A DNA stretch of 64,000 bases, taken from Mycobacterium intermedium. Lineage in GTDB: Bacteria; Actinomycetota; Actinomycetes; Mycobacteriales; Mycobacteriaceae. Location: positions 1 through 64,000 of the forward strand of contig NZ_MVHT01000026.1 in assembly GCF_002086275.1 (NCBI RefSeq), read 5' to 3'. Position 1 is the stretch's first letter; the number at the start of each line of letters is the position of its first letter. Of the stretch, positions 18,970 to 29,500 are shown piece by piece. The notes beneath the pieces were generated by a model. That model worked only from the letters and a program-made list of their open reading frames with translations. It had not been told where the DNA came from and did not search any database. The position numbers were made by a program, and so were the translations under genes.

Positions 18970-19839
18970 ATGACACTCAATGTAAAAGGCGAGGGCCTCG
19001 GTGCGCAGGTCACCGGATTGGACCCCGCAAACCTGGACCATTTGTCCACCAAGGAGATCCGCGAGATCGTTTACACCCACAAGTTGGTTGTGCTCAAGGA
19101 CGTCCATCCGACGCCGGAGCAATTCATACAGCTCGGTCGGATAGTGGGCGAAATTGTTCCGTACTACGAGCCCGTCTACCACCACAAGAACCACCCGGAG
19201 ATCTTCGTTTCCTCCACGGAACAGGGCCAGGGAGTTCCGAAGACGGGAGCGTTCTGGCACATCGACTACATGTTCATGCCGGAACCGTTCGCATTCTCCA
19301 TGGTGCTGCCGTTGACGGTGCCCGGGACGGACCGTGGAACGTACTTCATCGACCTCACCCAGGTCTGGGAGTCGCTGCCGGCCGCTGAGCAAGACCCGGT
19401 CCGCGGTACGTTCAGCACCCACGATCCGCGGCGCCACATCAAGATTCGCCCGAGTGACGTGTACCGGCCCATCGGCGAGATCTGGAACGAGATCAACAAG
19501 ACCACGCCCCCGATCAAGTGGCCCACGGTGATCAAGCACCCGTACACCGCGCAAGAGATTCTCTACATTTGCGCGACCGGCACCACCAAGATCGAGGACA
19601 GGGACGGAAACGTACTCGACCCGGCGATCTTGCAAGAACTCTTGGCGGCGACGGGCCAACTCGACACCGAGTACAAATCGCCATTTATTCACACCCAACA
19701 CTACGAGGTTGGCGACATCATTCTGTGGGACAACCGCGCTTTAATGCACCGCGCAAAGCACGGCACCGCCGCAGGCCATTTAACCACCCACCGTCTGACA
19801 ATGTTGGACGGCCTCGCTACACCAGGATATGCAGCATGA
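18970..19839 (+). CDS. Non-heme Fe(II)/2-oxoglutarate isonitrile synthase (Rv0097/ScoE-like)
   Basis: 289 residues, the same length as Rv0097, and very similar in the segments I recall (MTLNVKGEGLGAQVTGLDP, GVPKTGAFWHIDYMF, THDPRRHIKIRPSDVYRPIGE). TauD fold: iron ligands H97, D99 and H260 (WHID, LMHRAKHG), and R275 (THRLTML) for 2-oxoglutarate. ScoE and Rv0097 oxidatively decarboxylate an N-carboxymethyl beta-amino fatty acid to the isonitrile. First gene of a five-gene operon with overlapping ends; its stop overlaps the next start (ATGA). In M. tuberculosis the operon starts with PPE1 (Rv0096), missing here. Confidence 0.92.
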   Translation: MTLNVKGEGLGAQVTGLDPANLDHLSTKEIREIVYTHKLVVLKDVHPTPEQFIQLGRIVGEIVPYYEPVYHHKNHPEIFVSSTEQGQGVPKTGAFWHIDYMFMPEPFAFSMVLPLTVPGTDRGTYFIDLTQVWESLPAAEQDPVRGTFSTHDPRRHIKIRPSDVYRPIGEIWNEINKTTPPIKWPTVIKHPYTAQEILYICATGTTKIEDRDGNVLDPAILQELLAATGQLDTEYKSPFIHTQHYEVGDIILWDNRALMHRAKHGTAAGHLTTHRLTMLDGLATPGYAA

Positions 19840-20396
19840 GTAGCATCACTTTGTCACCTCTACAGGCACAGGAGAAATTCGCTGACATCAGCGAAACCGC
19901 CCCGATCGAGGAGCACTTGCTCGTCAAGGTTCTCGAGCCTTACGCCTACAAGGGCTGCCGCTATCTCATTGACGCCAATTACAAAGCGACGCCCGACTCG
20001 GTCCTCGCCTACGGCAATTTCAGCATCAATGAGCCCGCCTACATACGCGCCACCGGGCATTTCAACGCGGTGGAACTCATCATGTGCTTCAACCAACTCG
20101 CCTACAGCGCGTTCGCGCCGGCGGTCCTCAACGAGGAGATCCCGGAGTTGCGCGGCTGGTCGATTTCGGACTACTTCGACTTCCAACTGCCGAGCATGTT
20201 GATCAAGAACACCGCCTCGCGCTTCAAGCAGATGATTCACGCTCAGAGGTTCTCCGCACGCATGCTGTGCCACAACTTCGAAGTGATCGAGCGCAGGCTG
20301 CGCTACCTACAGATCCAGTGCGGCATCGAGTTCTGGGACGAGTACGGCGGGTCGGCCTCCGGCGAGGTCGAACTGGCGGTCCTCAACATCCCGTAA
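19836..20396 (+). CDS. fcoT: FcoT-like thioesterase-fold protein (Rv0098/ScoD-like)
   Basis: 186 residues (Rv0098 has 183). Hot-dog-fold FcoT family: LEPYAYKGCRYLIDANYKA and GNFSINEPAYIRATGHFNAVELIMCFNQLAYSAF, without the usual Asp/Glu of thioesterases, as in FcoT. Rv0098 was first described as a long-chain acyl-CoA thioesterase; in isonitrile lipopeptide pathways the ScoD homolog adds glycine to the beta carbon of an enoyl-ACP. The second role fits this operon, between the isonitrile synthase and the acyl-ACP ligase. Translationally coupled to the preceding gene. The 50-base gap to the next gene contains repeats of CCCGTAAC. Confidence 0.9.
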   Translation: MSSITLSPLQAQEKFADISETAPIEEHLLVKVLEPYAYKGCRYLIDANYKATPDSVLAYGNFSINEPAYIRATGHFNAVELIMCFNQLAYSAFAPAVLNEEIPELRGWSISDYFDFQLPSMLIKNTASRFKQMIHAQRFSARMLCHNFEVIERRLRYLQIQCGIEFWDEYGGSASGEVELAVLNIP

Positions 20397-20446
20397 CCAG
20401 TCCCGTAACGCATCCCCGTAACGCATCTAGAAAGCACCCGACAGCT

Positions 20447-22084
20447 ATGTCTCACTTGCCGGCTACCGTCTTGGAACGGATCTTTGATCAGGCGCGGCAG
20501 CGGCCGCAGGCGATTGCCTTGCGCCGCTGCGACGGACGAAGCGCGCTGCGCTACGCCGAACTCGTCACCGAAGTCAACGCGCTTGCCGCAACCCTTCGGG
20601 CGCAATCGGTTTCACCGGGATCTCGGATACTCGTCCTCTCGGACAATGGACCCGAGACATACCTGTCGGTGCTTGCCTGCGCCAAGATCGGGGCGATCGC
20701 GGTGATGGCCGACGCCAATCTGCCGCCGGCCACCATCGACCGCTTCGCTCAACTCGCCACGCCGAGCGCGGTTCTCATCGCGCCCGGCAGCCGAACCGAC
20801 GCGTCGGCGCTGCCCGAAACCCTGCGCTCGGTCCCGGCTCTCACCGTCGACGTGAACGTCGAGGCGAGGGACCGCGCCGCGGCCATGGATGTCGTCGATC
20901 TCCCCGCTGGCGCGCCTTTCGGGGCCGACGACCCGTTGGCGATGATCTTCACCAGCGGAACCACGGGCGAGCCGAAGGCCGTACTCTTGGCCAACCGCAC
21001 CTTCCTGGCCGTCCCGGACATCCTGCGCGACGCGGGCCTTGACTGGATCACCTGGGTTGACGGGGAAACCACCTACTCGCCGCTGCCGGCGACCCATATC
21101 GGCGGGCTGTGGTGGATACTCACCTGTTTGATGCACGGAGGGGTGTGCATCACCGGCGGTGAGACCACCACATCCCTGCTGGCGATCCTCAACAGCAACG
21201 AGGTGGCGACCACCTGCGTGGTTCCGACGCTTCTTTCGAAACTGGTCTCCGAGCTGAAGTCCGGTGCGGGCCAGGTTCCGTCGCTGCGACTGGTGGGATA
21301 CGGGGGTTCGCGCGCGGTCGCGTCCGACGTGGCGTACATCGAAGCCACGGGTGTTCGGACCGCACAGGTCTACGGGCTGAGCGAAACCGGCTGCACCGCC
21401 CTGTGCTTGCCCACCGGCCGAGGATCCATCGCCAAGATCGAGGCCGGTGCGGTGGGCCGACCCTACCCGGGCGTCGAGGTGTATCTGGCCAGTCCGGACG
21501 CGCCGGAAAACTCGGGACCCACCGCGCCGAACGCCGCGCCGTCCGCCGCCTTCGGCACGCTCTGGATCAAGTCGCCGGCGAACATGCTGGGGTATTGGAA
21601 CAGTCCCGAGCGCACCCGAGAGGTCCTGGTCGACGGCTGGGTCAACACCGGCGACCTGCTGGAGCGGCGCGAGGACGGGTTCTTCTACATCAAGGGCAGG
21701 TCAGCGGAGATGTTCATCTCCGGTGGGGTGAACATCGCGCCCGACGAGGTCGATCGGATCGCCGAAGGCGCCACGGGGGTGCGCGAAGCCGCCTGCTACG
21801 AGATTCCGGACCCGGAGTTCGGGGCTCTGGTCGGCCTTGCAGTGGTCCCTACCGCGTCGGCTCAGGATCTGGACGAGTCGGCGGCCCGTAAGCTCAAGCA
21901 AGTGATCGCGGCGCGCTTCCGGCAACAATCGGAGTCGATTGCGCGGCCGTCAACCATCGCGATCGTCGCCGAAATCCCGCGCACACAGTCCGGCAAGGTC
22001 ATGCGCGCTTCGTTGGCCGCGTCCGTCTGCCGCGGCAAAGCCGCCGAGGTGGCCGAGGTGGCCGAGGTGGCGGCGCATGGCTGA
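20447..22084 (+). CDS. fadD10: Fatty acyl-AMP/ACP ligase (FadD10/ScoC-like)
   Basis: 545 residues (FadD10 of M. tuberculosis: 540). ANL enzyme with IFTSGTTGEPKAVLLANRTF (A3), QVYGLSETGCTALCLPTG (A5), GWVNTGDLLERREDGFFYIKGRSAEM (A7-A8) and the final Lys in RTQSGKVMRASL. FadD10/ScoC activates a (beta-unsaturated) fatty acid and loads it directly on the ACP encoded next, rather than on CoA. Its last codons contain three copies of a 9-bp repeat (GAGGTGGCC, 22046-22072) coding AEVAEVAEVA, and overlap the ACP start by 8 bases. Confidence 0.9.
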   Translation: MSHLPATVLERIFDQARQRPQAIALRRCDGRSALRYAELVTEVNALAATLRAQSVSPGSRILVLSDNGPETYLSVLACAKIGAIAVMADANLPPATIDRFAQLATPSAVLIAPGSRTDASALPETLRSVPALTVDVNVEARDRAAAMDVVDLPAGAPFGADDPLAMIFTSGTTGEPKAVLLANRTFLAVPDILRDAGLDWITWVDGETTYSPLPATHIGGLWWILTCLMHGGVCITGGETTTSLLAILNSNEVATTCVVPTLLSKLVSELKSGAGQVPSLRLVGYGGSRAVASDVAYIEATGVRTAQVYGLSETGCTALCLPTGRGSIAKIEAGAVGRPYPGVEVYLASPDAPENSGPTAPNAAPSAAFGTLWIKSPANMLGYWNSPERTREVLVDGWVNTGDLLERREDGFFYIKGRSAEMFISGGVNIAPDEVDRIAEGATGVREAACYEIPDPEFGALVGLAVVPTASAQDLDESAARKLKQVIAARFRQQSESIARPSTIAIVAEIPRTQSGKVMRASLAASVCRGKAAEVAEVAEVAAHG

Positions 22085-22322
22085 GACGATCAGGGCGAAA
22101 GTTCTCGCCGCCGTCTGCGATGTCCTGTACATCGACGAGGCCGATCTCACCGATGGCGACGCAACCGATCTTCGCGACCTCGGGCTGGACTCGGTTCGAT
22201 TCGTTCTGCTGATGAAGAAGCTGGGCGTCAACCGAGAGTCCGAAGTACCGTCCCGACTGGCAGAGAACCTGTCGATCGCGGGATGGGTCCAAGAGCTGGA
22301 GGCGGTGCATGAGCACGGCTGA
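22077..22322 (+). CDS. Acyl carrier protein of the isonitrile pathway (Rv0100/ScoB-like)
   Basis: 81 residues (Rv0100: 78). A four-helix carrier protein with the phosphopantetheine Ser in DLGLDSVRFVLL (about residue 39), starting MAETIRAKVLAAVCDVLYID. It carries the fatty acyl chain through glycine addition and oxidation to the isonitrile before transfer to the NRPS. It overlaps the ligase gene upstream by 8 bases and the NRPS downstream by 14, so all three are translationally coupled. Too short to be a siderophore carrier; MbtL-type ACPs are encoded elsewhere in M. tuberculosis. Confidence 0.9.
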   Translation: MAETIRAKVLAAVCDVLYIDEADLTDGDATDLRDLGLDSVRFVLLMKKLGVNRESEVPSRLAENLSIAGWVQELEAVHEHG

Positions 22323-25300
22323 GGCCTGGGCGGACCGGATCCCGCTGAGCAGGTCGCAGCAGAACCTGTACAACGGGGTGCTGCAGGACGGCGATCCGTC
22401 GCTGTACCTGATCGGCAAGAAGTATCGCTTCCACCCGCTGCCGCTGCCCGGATTCCTGGCGGCCCTGGAAGCCACGGTCTGTGAAAATCCGGTGCAGCTA
22501 TGCGTTCTCGAGGCGCCGACGAGCGGAGAAGACTATCCGGATCTGGTTGCCCGCCTACAGTTCGGCGACATCGTCCGGGTACGGGCCGGCGATCAGGTCC
22601 ACGCGGCAGACGGCGATTTCGAGCTGCAGCGCACCTGGGCGTCCGGCATCCTCGATACGGCGTTGGTGCGGTACACCGTTTGGACCGACGAGCGCGGCGA
22701 CGTGTCCGGCCTCGATGTGCACGCGCACCACATCGTCGTCGACGGGGGCGCCACCGGGATCATCGAAGCCGATCTCGCCCGTCACCTCGCCTATCACCTC
22801 GCCGCTGGCGAAACCTACCAATCGCTCACTCCGACAGCAGGTTTGGTGAAGCTGGCGGAAGCTCACCGCAGGGAGCGGGCGAAGGTCGAAGAGTCGCTGG
22901 GCCGGGTCGCCGACGCCGTGCAGCGTGAGCTCACCGAAGACGCGCGCCTCGGCGCACCCGGGCAAGGCGCGTCCGGCGCTTCGGGTGCCGCGGCCAAGGG
23001 GGTCCTTCGGGAAACCGTGACCGTTTCCGGCGACGCCTTCGACGCCATCCTCCGCCTGTCGGAGTCCGAGCAGGTCCCGCTCAATGTGCTGGTGGCCACG
23101 GCGGCGTTGGCGGTGGACGCAAGCATGCGGCAGAGCACCGAAACCCTGCTCGTGCACGCGGTGGACAACAGATTCGCCGACCCCGCGCTGAATGTGGCTA
23201 CCTGCCTGGTCAATTCGGTTGCGCACCCGGTCAGGTTCGCGCCCTTCGCCTCGGTGCGCGACGTCGTCCGTACGGTTGATCGCGGCTACGTCAAGGCCGT
23301 GCGGCGCCGGTGGCTGCGCGAAGAGCACTACCGCCGCATGTATCTGGCGATCAACCGGACCGCGCACGTCGAGGCGTTGACGCTCAACTTCATCCGCGAG
23401 ACATGCGCGCCGGCCCTGCGCCCGTTCCTGATCGAAGCACCGCTGGCGACGGACATCGGCCCGGTCGAGGGCATGACCGTGGCGACCGTGCTGGACGAAG
23501 AGCAGCGCGCCCTGAACCTGGCCATCTGGGACCGGGCCGACCTGCCCGAGCCGACGACCGCGCCGCGAGTCGCCGACCGGATCGCCGCGGCCCTCGAGGC
23601 GATCGTCAGGCTGTGGGACCAGCCAATTGCCATGGCGGTCAACGACTGGATCCGGGTCGGCTCCGACGGGGCCGTCGACCGGACCGATGCGTTTGAGACG
23701 GCCACGCCGCCCGCGCCGGCCTGGTTCGTCGACGCCGCGTCGCGCGTCGACCAGATGCTGACGCGGCGCCCCGCCATCCACCGGTGGGTTGCCTGGTTGG
23801 TGCAGAACGGGAGCACGCCCGGTGACGTCATCGTGCTCACCGACGACAACACCGACAAGACCGTCGACTGCCTGATCGCGTGCCACCTCGCCGGCTGCGG
23901 ATACAGCATCTGCGACACCAGCGACCAGCTTCCGTTGCGCGCTAACGCCATTGCCGAGCACGTCGGGGATGTGACGGCGCGGGTGGTCGACGTCGCCGCC
24001 GTCCGGCTGCCGGAAGCCCTGGATGACGACTTGAGCGCGCTGGCCAACGAGCGCATTCGGCAAGTGGCACAGGACCCCTCGCTCGGCGCGAAGACTGCCT
24101 ACGTCATGCCGACGTCGGGCTCGACGGGGCAGCCCAAGCTGGTACGAGTCCCGCACGGCTCGCTCGCGCTGTTCTGCGCCGCGGTCACCGAAGCCTACGG
24201 ATGGGGACCGCACGACACCGTTCTGCAGTGCGCGCCGCTGACCTCGGACATCAGCGTCGAGGAGATCTTCGGTGCCGCGTTCTGCGGCGCGGAACTGGTC
24301 CGAACCACCGCGATGAAAGCGGGCGACTTCGACTGGCTGGCAAGGGATTTGGTCGATGCGGACGCCACCGTCGTCGACCTGCCGACCGCCGTCTGGCACC
24401 TGTTGTGCGAGGACCACAACGCAATGGACGCGATCGGGCAGTCGCGGCTGCGCCAGATCGTCATCGGCGGTGAAGCCATCCGCTCCGCGGCCGTCGACAA
24501 ATGGCTGGATTCCGCTGCGGCACCAGGAGTCTCGCTGATGTCAAGCTACGGTCCCACCGAGACCACCGTGGTGGTCACGTATCTGCCGATCACCGGTGAC
24601 GGCGTGACCGTGACCCCCGCCGCCCGGTTGCGGTTGGGGCGCCCGATCGTGCCCGACACGGTGTTCCTGGCATTCGGTGAAGTCGTGATCGTCGGTGACT
24701 TGGTCTCCGAGGGCTACCTGGGCATCGACGACAGCAACTTCGGCACCGTGACCACCAGCGACGGTTCGCGCCTCCGTGCGTTCGCCACCGCCGACCGCGT
24801 GATCCTCGACGACGACGGGTTCCCGCTCTTCGCCGGCCGCAAGGATGACGTGGTCAAGGTCTCCGGCAAGCGGGTCGACATCGCGGAGATCGCCAAGCGC
24901 ATTTCCGCGGCCCCCGCGGTATCCGATGTCGCCGTCGAGCTGCACAACGCCAGGCTGGGGGTGTGGTTCGAAACCGCGCGAACCCGCGAAGCCACCGAGG
25001 ATGCCGAGACAGCCGCACGGATTCGACAGATTCTGCTGAGCTCGGGGGTGTCCTCGTTCTTCGTGGTGGGTGTGCCGAACATCCCGCGCAAGCCCAACGG
25101 AAAAGTCGACAGCGACCAACTGCGGACGATGCCTCAGCTTGCCGACGCGGTTCGTGCAGATTCCGAAACTGATGAGAAGGCGGTCGGTCTCGCACAGCTC
25201 TGGAGCCGGCATCTCGGGACCGTCATCCAACCGGGCTCATCGCTGCTCGGTGCGGGCATCGGTTCGCTGGACCTGATCAGAATCCTTCCCGACACCAGGA

Positions 25301-26508
25301 GGATTCTCGGGCAACCAGTTTCGATCCTCGATCTGATCAGTGCCGACACCGCCGCCAATCTGGTCGCCGACATGGCCGCTGCCACAACGGCGGACGCGTG
25401 GATGGACAGTGATACCGCAACCCAAATCGCCCGCGACCTCGACGGGGTGCGGGCACCCGCCGCGCGCGTCGAACCCGGCCGCGGATCGGCGGGGGCGGTC
25501 CTCGTGCTGGGCGCCTCCGGAATCCTCGGCACCGGGTTCGCCGGCGCCATCCTGGACCTGAAACGGTCCGGAGTGCGTTGTCCCGACGTGGTTTTGGCCG
25601 CGAGGTCAGCACCCTCCGAGCGCGACCCGTGGGCGGCGCTCCGCGACGTCGACGGGGTGCGGGTGCAACGGCTCCCCGTCGACTTCGGCGCCGCGGACGT
25701 CGACACTCTGCTAAGCGACTGCAACGCCGGGACGGTCATCAACTGCATCGGCAACACCAACGTGCTGGTTCCGTATCGCGACCTTCGCCCGGCCAACGTG
25801 GAACTGGTCTCCGCCCTCGTCGACGTGTGTGCCAACCGCGGTGTCCGGCTGGTGCATCTGTCCACCTTCGTCGTTGGTGCCGATGTCACCGCGCCACAGG
25901 TCACCGATCCGCGCAACGCTCCCTATCCCTACGCCGCCTCCAAGTCGCTGGCGGAACTGGTGGTCGCCGGTGCGGCGGAGGCGCTGGACTTCACCATCGT
26001 CCGGTTGCCCCGCGTGCTCGGCGAGGACTATCAGCTGTGTGACTCCGCGGACATCCTGGTCTCGGTCGCCGACGCTTGTACGGCGCTGGGGGCATACCCG
26101 GCGTTGACGTTGACCGAAGAGGTCACCACCGGCCGTGCCGTCGCGGCCGCGATCCTCGGTCTGGTGCCGGAAGTGTCAGGCGCGAGCGAGTTGGGACGCG
26201 GGATCACCGTGGCCCGGGGTGAGGCGGTGGATTACGCCGGTCTGCTCAGCAAGTTCGGGCCCGACGAACTCGATGTGACGCAATGGAAGCGGCGGCTCGA
26301 CGACAGCGACTGGGCCAAGTCGAACCCGCGCAGATGGTCGGTGGTGGATGGCTGGGTGAGCTTGGGCATGCGGATGGGCGCCCGCTCCTACACCGAATAT
26401 CTCGCGGACTACCCCACCCTCCCGCTCGGGGTCGCAACCGTCACGGAACTCGCCACGCCGACACCACCGATTGCCGCCCTGCTAGCGCAACTGTTTCAGA
26501 CCGTCTGA
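22309..26508 (+). CDS. Single-module NRPS with terminal reductase (C-A-T-R), isonitrile lipopeptide synthetase
   Basis: 1399 residues: condensation (10-430, HHIVVDGG near 140), adenylation (470-945; TSGSTGQPKLVRV near 602, SYGPTETTV, last Lys in NGKVDS), thiolation (GAGIGSLDLI, Ser near 983) and thioester reductase (from 1060; LGASGILGTG, catalytic YAASK near 1207). Manual reading of the substrate pocket gives roughly D-I-E-D-V-G-S-V-V-K; Glu in position 3 and Asp in position 4 suit a basic side chain, consistent with lysine or ornithine. Predicted reaction: acylate both amines of the diamino acid with isonitrile acids and release it as an alcohol. Rv0101 (2512 residues) has two modules; this form is like Streptomyces ScoA. 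Its 3' end overlaps mbtD by 13 bases (convergent). Confidence 0.9.
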   Translation: MSTAEAWADRIPLSRSQQNLYNGVLQDGDPSLYLIGKKYRFHPLPLPGFLAALEATVCENPVQLCVLEAPTSGEDYPDLVARLQFGDIVRVRAGDQVHAADGDFELQRTWASGILDTALVRYTVWTDERGDVSGLDVHAHHIVVDGGATGIIEADLARHLAYHLAAGETYQSLTPTAGLVKLAEAHRRERAKVEESLGRVADAVQRELTEDARLGAPGQGASGASGAAAKGVLRETVTVSGDAFDAILRLSESEQVPLNVLVATAALAVDASMRQSTETLLVHAVDNRFADPALNVATCLVNSVAHPVRFAPFASVRDVVRTVDRGYVKAVRRRWLREEHYRRMYLAINRTAHVEALTLNFIRETCAPALRPFLIEAPLATDIGPVEGMTVATVLDEEQRALNLAIWDRADLPEPTTAPRVADRIAAALEAIVRLWDQPIAMAVNDWIRVGSDGAVDRTDAFETATPPAPAWFVDAASRVDQMLTRRPAIHRWVAWLVQNGSTPGDVIVLTDDNTDKTVDCLIACHLAGCGYSICDTSDQLPLRANAIAEHVGDVTARVVDVAAVRLPEALDDDLSALANERIRQVAQDPSLGAKTAYVMPTSGSTGQPKLVRVPHGSLALFCAAVTEAYGWGPHDTVLQCAPLTSDISVEEIFGAAFCGAELVRTTAMKAGDFDWLARDLVDADATVVDLPTAVWHLLCEDHNAMDAIGQSRLRQIVIGGEAIRSAAVDKWLDSAAAPGVSLMSSYGPTETTVVVTYLPITGDGVTVTPAARLRLGRPIVPDTVFLAFGEVVIVGDLVSEGYLGIDDSNFGTVTTSDGSRLRAFATADRVILDDDGFPLFAGRKDDVVKVSGKRVDIAEIAKRISAAPAVSDVAVELHNARLGVWFETARTREATEDAETAARIRQILLSSGVSSFFVVGVPNIPRKPNGKVDSDQLRTMPQLADAVRADSETDEKAVGLAQLWSRHLGTVIQPGSSLLGAGIGSLDLIRILPDTRRILGQPVSILDLISADTAANLVADMAAATTADAWMDSDTATQIARDLDGVRAPAARVEPGRGSAGAVLVLGASGILGTGFAGAILDLKRSGVRCPDVVLAARSAPSERDPWAALRDVDGVRVQRLPVDFGAADVDTLLSDCNAGTVINCIGNTNVLVPYRDLRPANVELVSALVDVCANRGVRLVHLSTFVVGADVTAPQVTDPRNAPYPYAASKSLAELVVAGAAEALDFTIVRLPRVLGEDYQLCDSADILVSVADACTALGAYPALTLTEEVTTGRAVAAAILGLVPEVSGASELGRGITVARGEAVDYAGLLSKFGPDELDVTQWKRRLDDSDWAKSNPRRWSVVDGWVSLGMRMGARSYTEYLADYPTLPLGVATVTELATPTPPIAALLAQLFQTV

Positions 26509-29500
26509 CCGCCCAGTTTGGCCAACACGTCGGCGAGGGAGGCACCGCCGAGGAGGTCAGCGACCTCCAGGTCGTGATCGAACTCGATCTTGACCCGACG
26601 GCGTAACTCCAACGCCTGCAATGAATCCAGACCGAGCGCTACCATCGGCGCGGTGGTGTCGATCGTCTCGGCCCGATCGGTGCCGAGGGCTCGTGCCAAC
26701 AGGTCCAGCAACCGCCCCGGCACATCCTTGTCGTCGGACCCGGTGGCCGGCTCGTCGACGTCATCGAAGTCAAGCCGAGAGATCAACGGGCCGTAGCCGA
26801 ATGCTTCGAGGATCGGCCGGGCCCGCGCGAAGTTGAAAGCCAACACGATGGCGTTGCTGCGCAGCGGGCGCATGCCCACCGCCAGGGCTGCGGCGGGGGT
26901 CATGGGGATGACGCCGATGGCCTCGAGCGCCGCGGTATTGGCGGCATCGAGATCGAAATGCACCGTCCACTGGCCCCACTGCACCGCGGCACAATCCAGG
27001 CCCGCGGCGCGCAACTGGTGCGCCATGGCGTCGAGCATGCGGTTGGCCGCCGCGTAGACAACCTGACCCCGGCCCCCGATCGTCGCCCGGGCCGACGAGC
27101 ACAAAACGACACGGCAGTTCGGGGTGCGGGGGAACGCGTTCAGCACCCGCCAGATGCCGACGACCTTGGCGCGCAACGCCTGGTTGACCGCATCGGGGGT
27201 GATGTCGTGAAACTCGACGGCCGAATAGTTCACGGCCGCATGGATTATCAGGTCCGCCGGGCAATCTTGGTGTTCCGCCGCCAGCCGCGCGACGGCGGCA
27301 TCATCGCCCACGTCACAGCTGGCCACCTGGATGTGGGCGGACGTCGCCGAACGGGTCTGGCGCAGCCGCTCCGTCACGGCCGCGGTCTCGCCCGACCTGC
27401 TCACCAGCGTGATGCGCCGGGCACCCCGGCGTGCGAAGTGATCGCAGAATTCCAGCCCGAGGTTTCCGGTCCCGCCGATGATGAGGACGTGTTCGTGGCT
27501 CGAGTCGGGGCTTGAGTCGGGGACAGCATCGTTTAGTGCACCCTGACCGTCGACAATGCGCTTCGCGTACAGACCGCCGTCGCGGAATGCCAATTCCGGC
27601 TCCTCGCCGGTGTGCACCGCCGACAGGATCGCCTGCGGCGAGGCTGAGTCCGGCGCTGCGGCAGGAAGATCGAGGTGACGAAATCCCACGCCCGGATACT
27701 CAGCGCCGACGCTGCGGAATCCGGCCGCGGCCGCGGCGTGCACCAGATCTGGCGGTGGGTCCTCGGCGACCACCGCTTCGCCGCCAACGGTCACCAACCA
27801 GCAGTCGGTAACCGACTCGGGAAGCGCGGGCCACCACGCACGGTTTCCAAAGAATGCCGCGACTTCGTTCGCGGCGGCGTCGACCTCCAGGTGCGACGGC
27901 GGCGGCACCAAGATGACCAGTGTGTTGAGATCGGCTCCAGCGCCGCCGCTTTCGCCGTCGAGAACCCGTGCCGAGGCCCCGACCTCCGCGGCCGCAGCGC
28001 AGATATTGTCGGCCAGCGTGGCGCATCTTCCCGTGTAGTCAACGATGCCGATGGCGCGCGGCGGGACGAGCGAGCGCCGCGACAGCCGGACCCACTCCTC
28101 GACAAACAGGCGCGGGCTGACCTCACGCTTCGACCCGTCGGCGGGTTCGTCTTTCCGGCCACCATGTACCGCCGCGCCGGCCGCCGGAGAACGCCAGTTG
28201 AGATCGTATGGCATCCACAGGTACGACTCATTCATCTGGGTGTTGGGAAAATCGACCAACGGCAACGGTATCGGGCCGTTGCCGCCGCCGTATTCGGTGC
28301 CCAGACACTCCCACCGGTAGTTCAAGTCATGCACGGCGAGGTGCGCAAGATTGCGGGTGAACTCGTCGAGATTCGTCGCGGTTCGCTGGGACGTACCGAC
28401 CACCAGGCCCCCGCGCGTATCGGCCCCGTCGGCCGAGGCGGCAAGATTCTCCTGAATCGCCAGTTGCAGGGTGGGATGCTCGGCCAGTTCCAAAAATGTG
28501 TCGATACCCCGTTGCGCCGCAGCGGAAATCGCCTTGTCGAATCGAACGGTGTTGCGCAGGTTCCAGAACCAGTACTGGTCGGTCGGGATCTCCGCGGTGA
28601 CGGGGCCGCCGAGGGTGGCACCCAGACATTCGATTTCGGTGTCGAGGAATCGTGTGTTCTGCAGCTTGCGCTGAGCCGACGCGCGTACCTTGTCACCGAA
28701 CTCGTTGATCAAGCCGGTGTGCGCGGGATACTGCACCCGGATGACCCTGGCGAAGCTGCCTCGCTCGGCGAGCGCATCCACGATGCCTTGCACGGACTCG
28801 CGATCGCCCGAAATCCCGATCATGTTAGGTGAATTGATCACCGACAGCTGTGCCCATCCCGAACTGCGGGCCAGCAGGTCCTCGCAGGTGTCACGGTCGG
28901 CGGCGATCACCGCCATGGCGTAGTCGTCGGCGGCGAACTCGTCGGCGGCGCGAGCGCGAATTCCGACAATGCTGACCGCATCGGGCAGCGAAACCAGGCC
29001 GGCCACATAGGCCGCCGCGATCTCACCCTGGCTGTGCCCGATCACCGCGCGCGGCTCGATTCCGAACGACCGCCACATCGCCGCCAGGGCAGCCATTTGG
29101 GTGAACAACGCGGGCTGGACCGTGGCGGCGTCGTCCTGTGCCGGGAAGTCGTCGTCGAGAAGGTAATTCAACGGGGACTCATCAAACTCGGCCGCGAATG
29201 CCGCGGCGCACCGATCCGCCTCGTCCCGGAATGCCGGGCTCGCTTCGTAGAACAGCTTGCCCATCCCGGGCCGTTGGCCACCCTGCCCGGGAAACACAGA
29301 TGCAAGCCGCCGGGTGGTGGCGTCGGCGCGGATTACCGAAAGATGTTCGCGGGCATCGGCAACGGCCCGCAAGGCGGTGAGTAGCTCGGCACGGTCGGTC
29401 ACGATGGCCAGGGCGCGGTGTCCTCGGGCGAGCCGGGTGCGAAAAAGCATGTCGGCGATTGCTTGCGGCGTCGCCTCCGGGTGATCCGTCGCGTACGCCA

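Noticed and set aside
22555-24417. 620-codon frame opposite the isonitrile NRPS
   Set aside because: Antisense shadow produced by high third-position G+C; the sense frame has all NRPS motifs.
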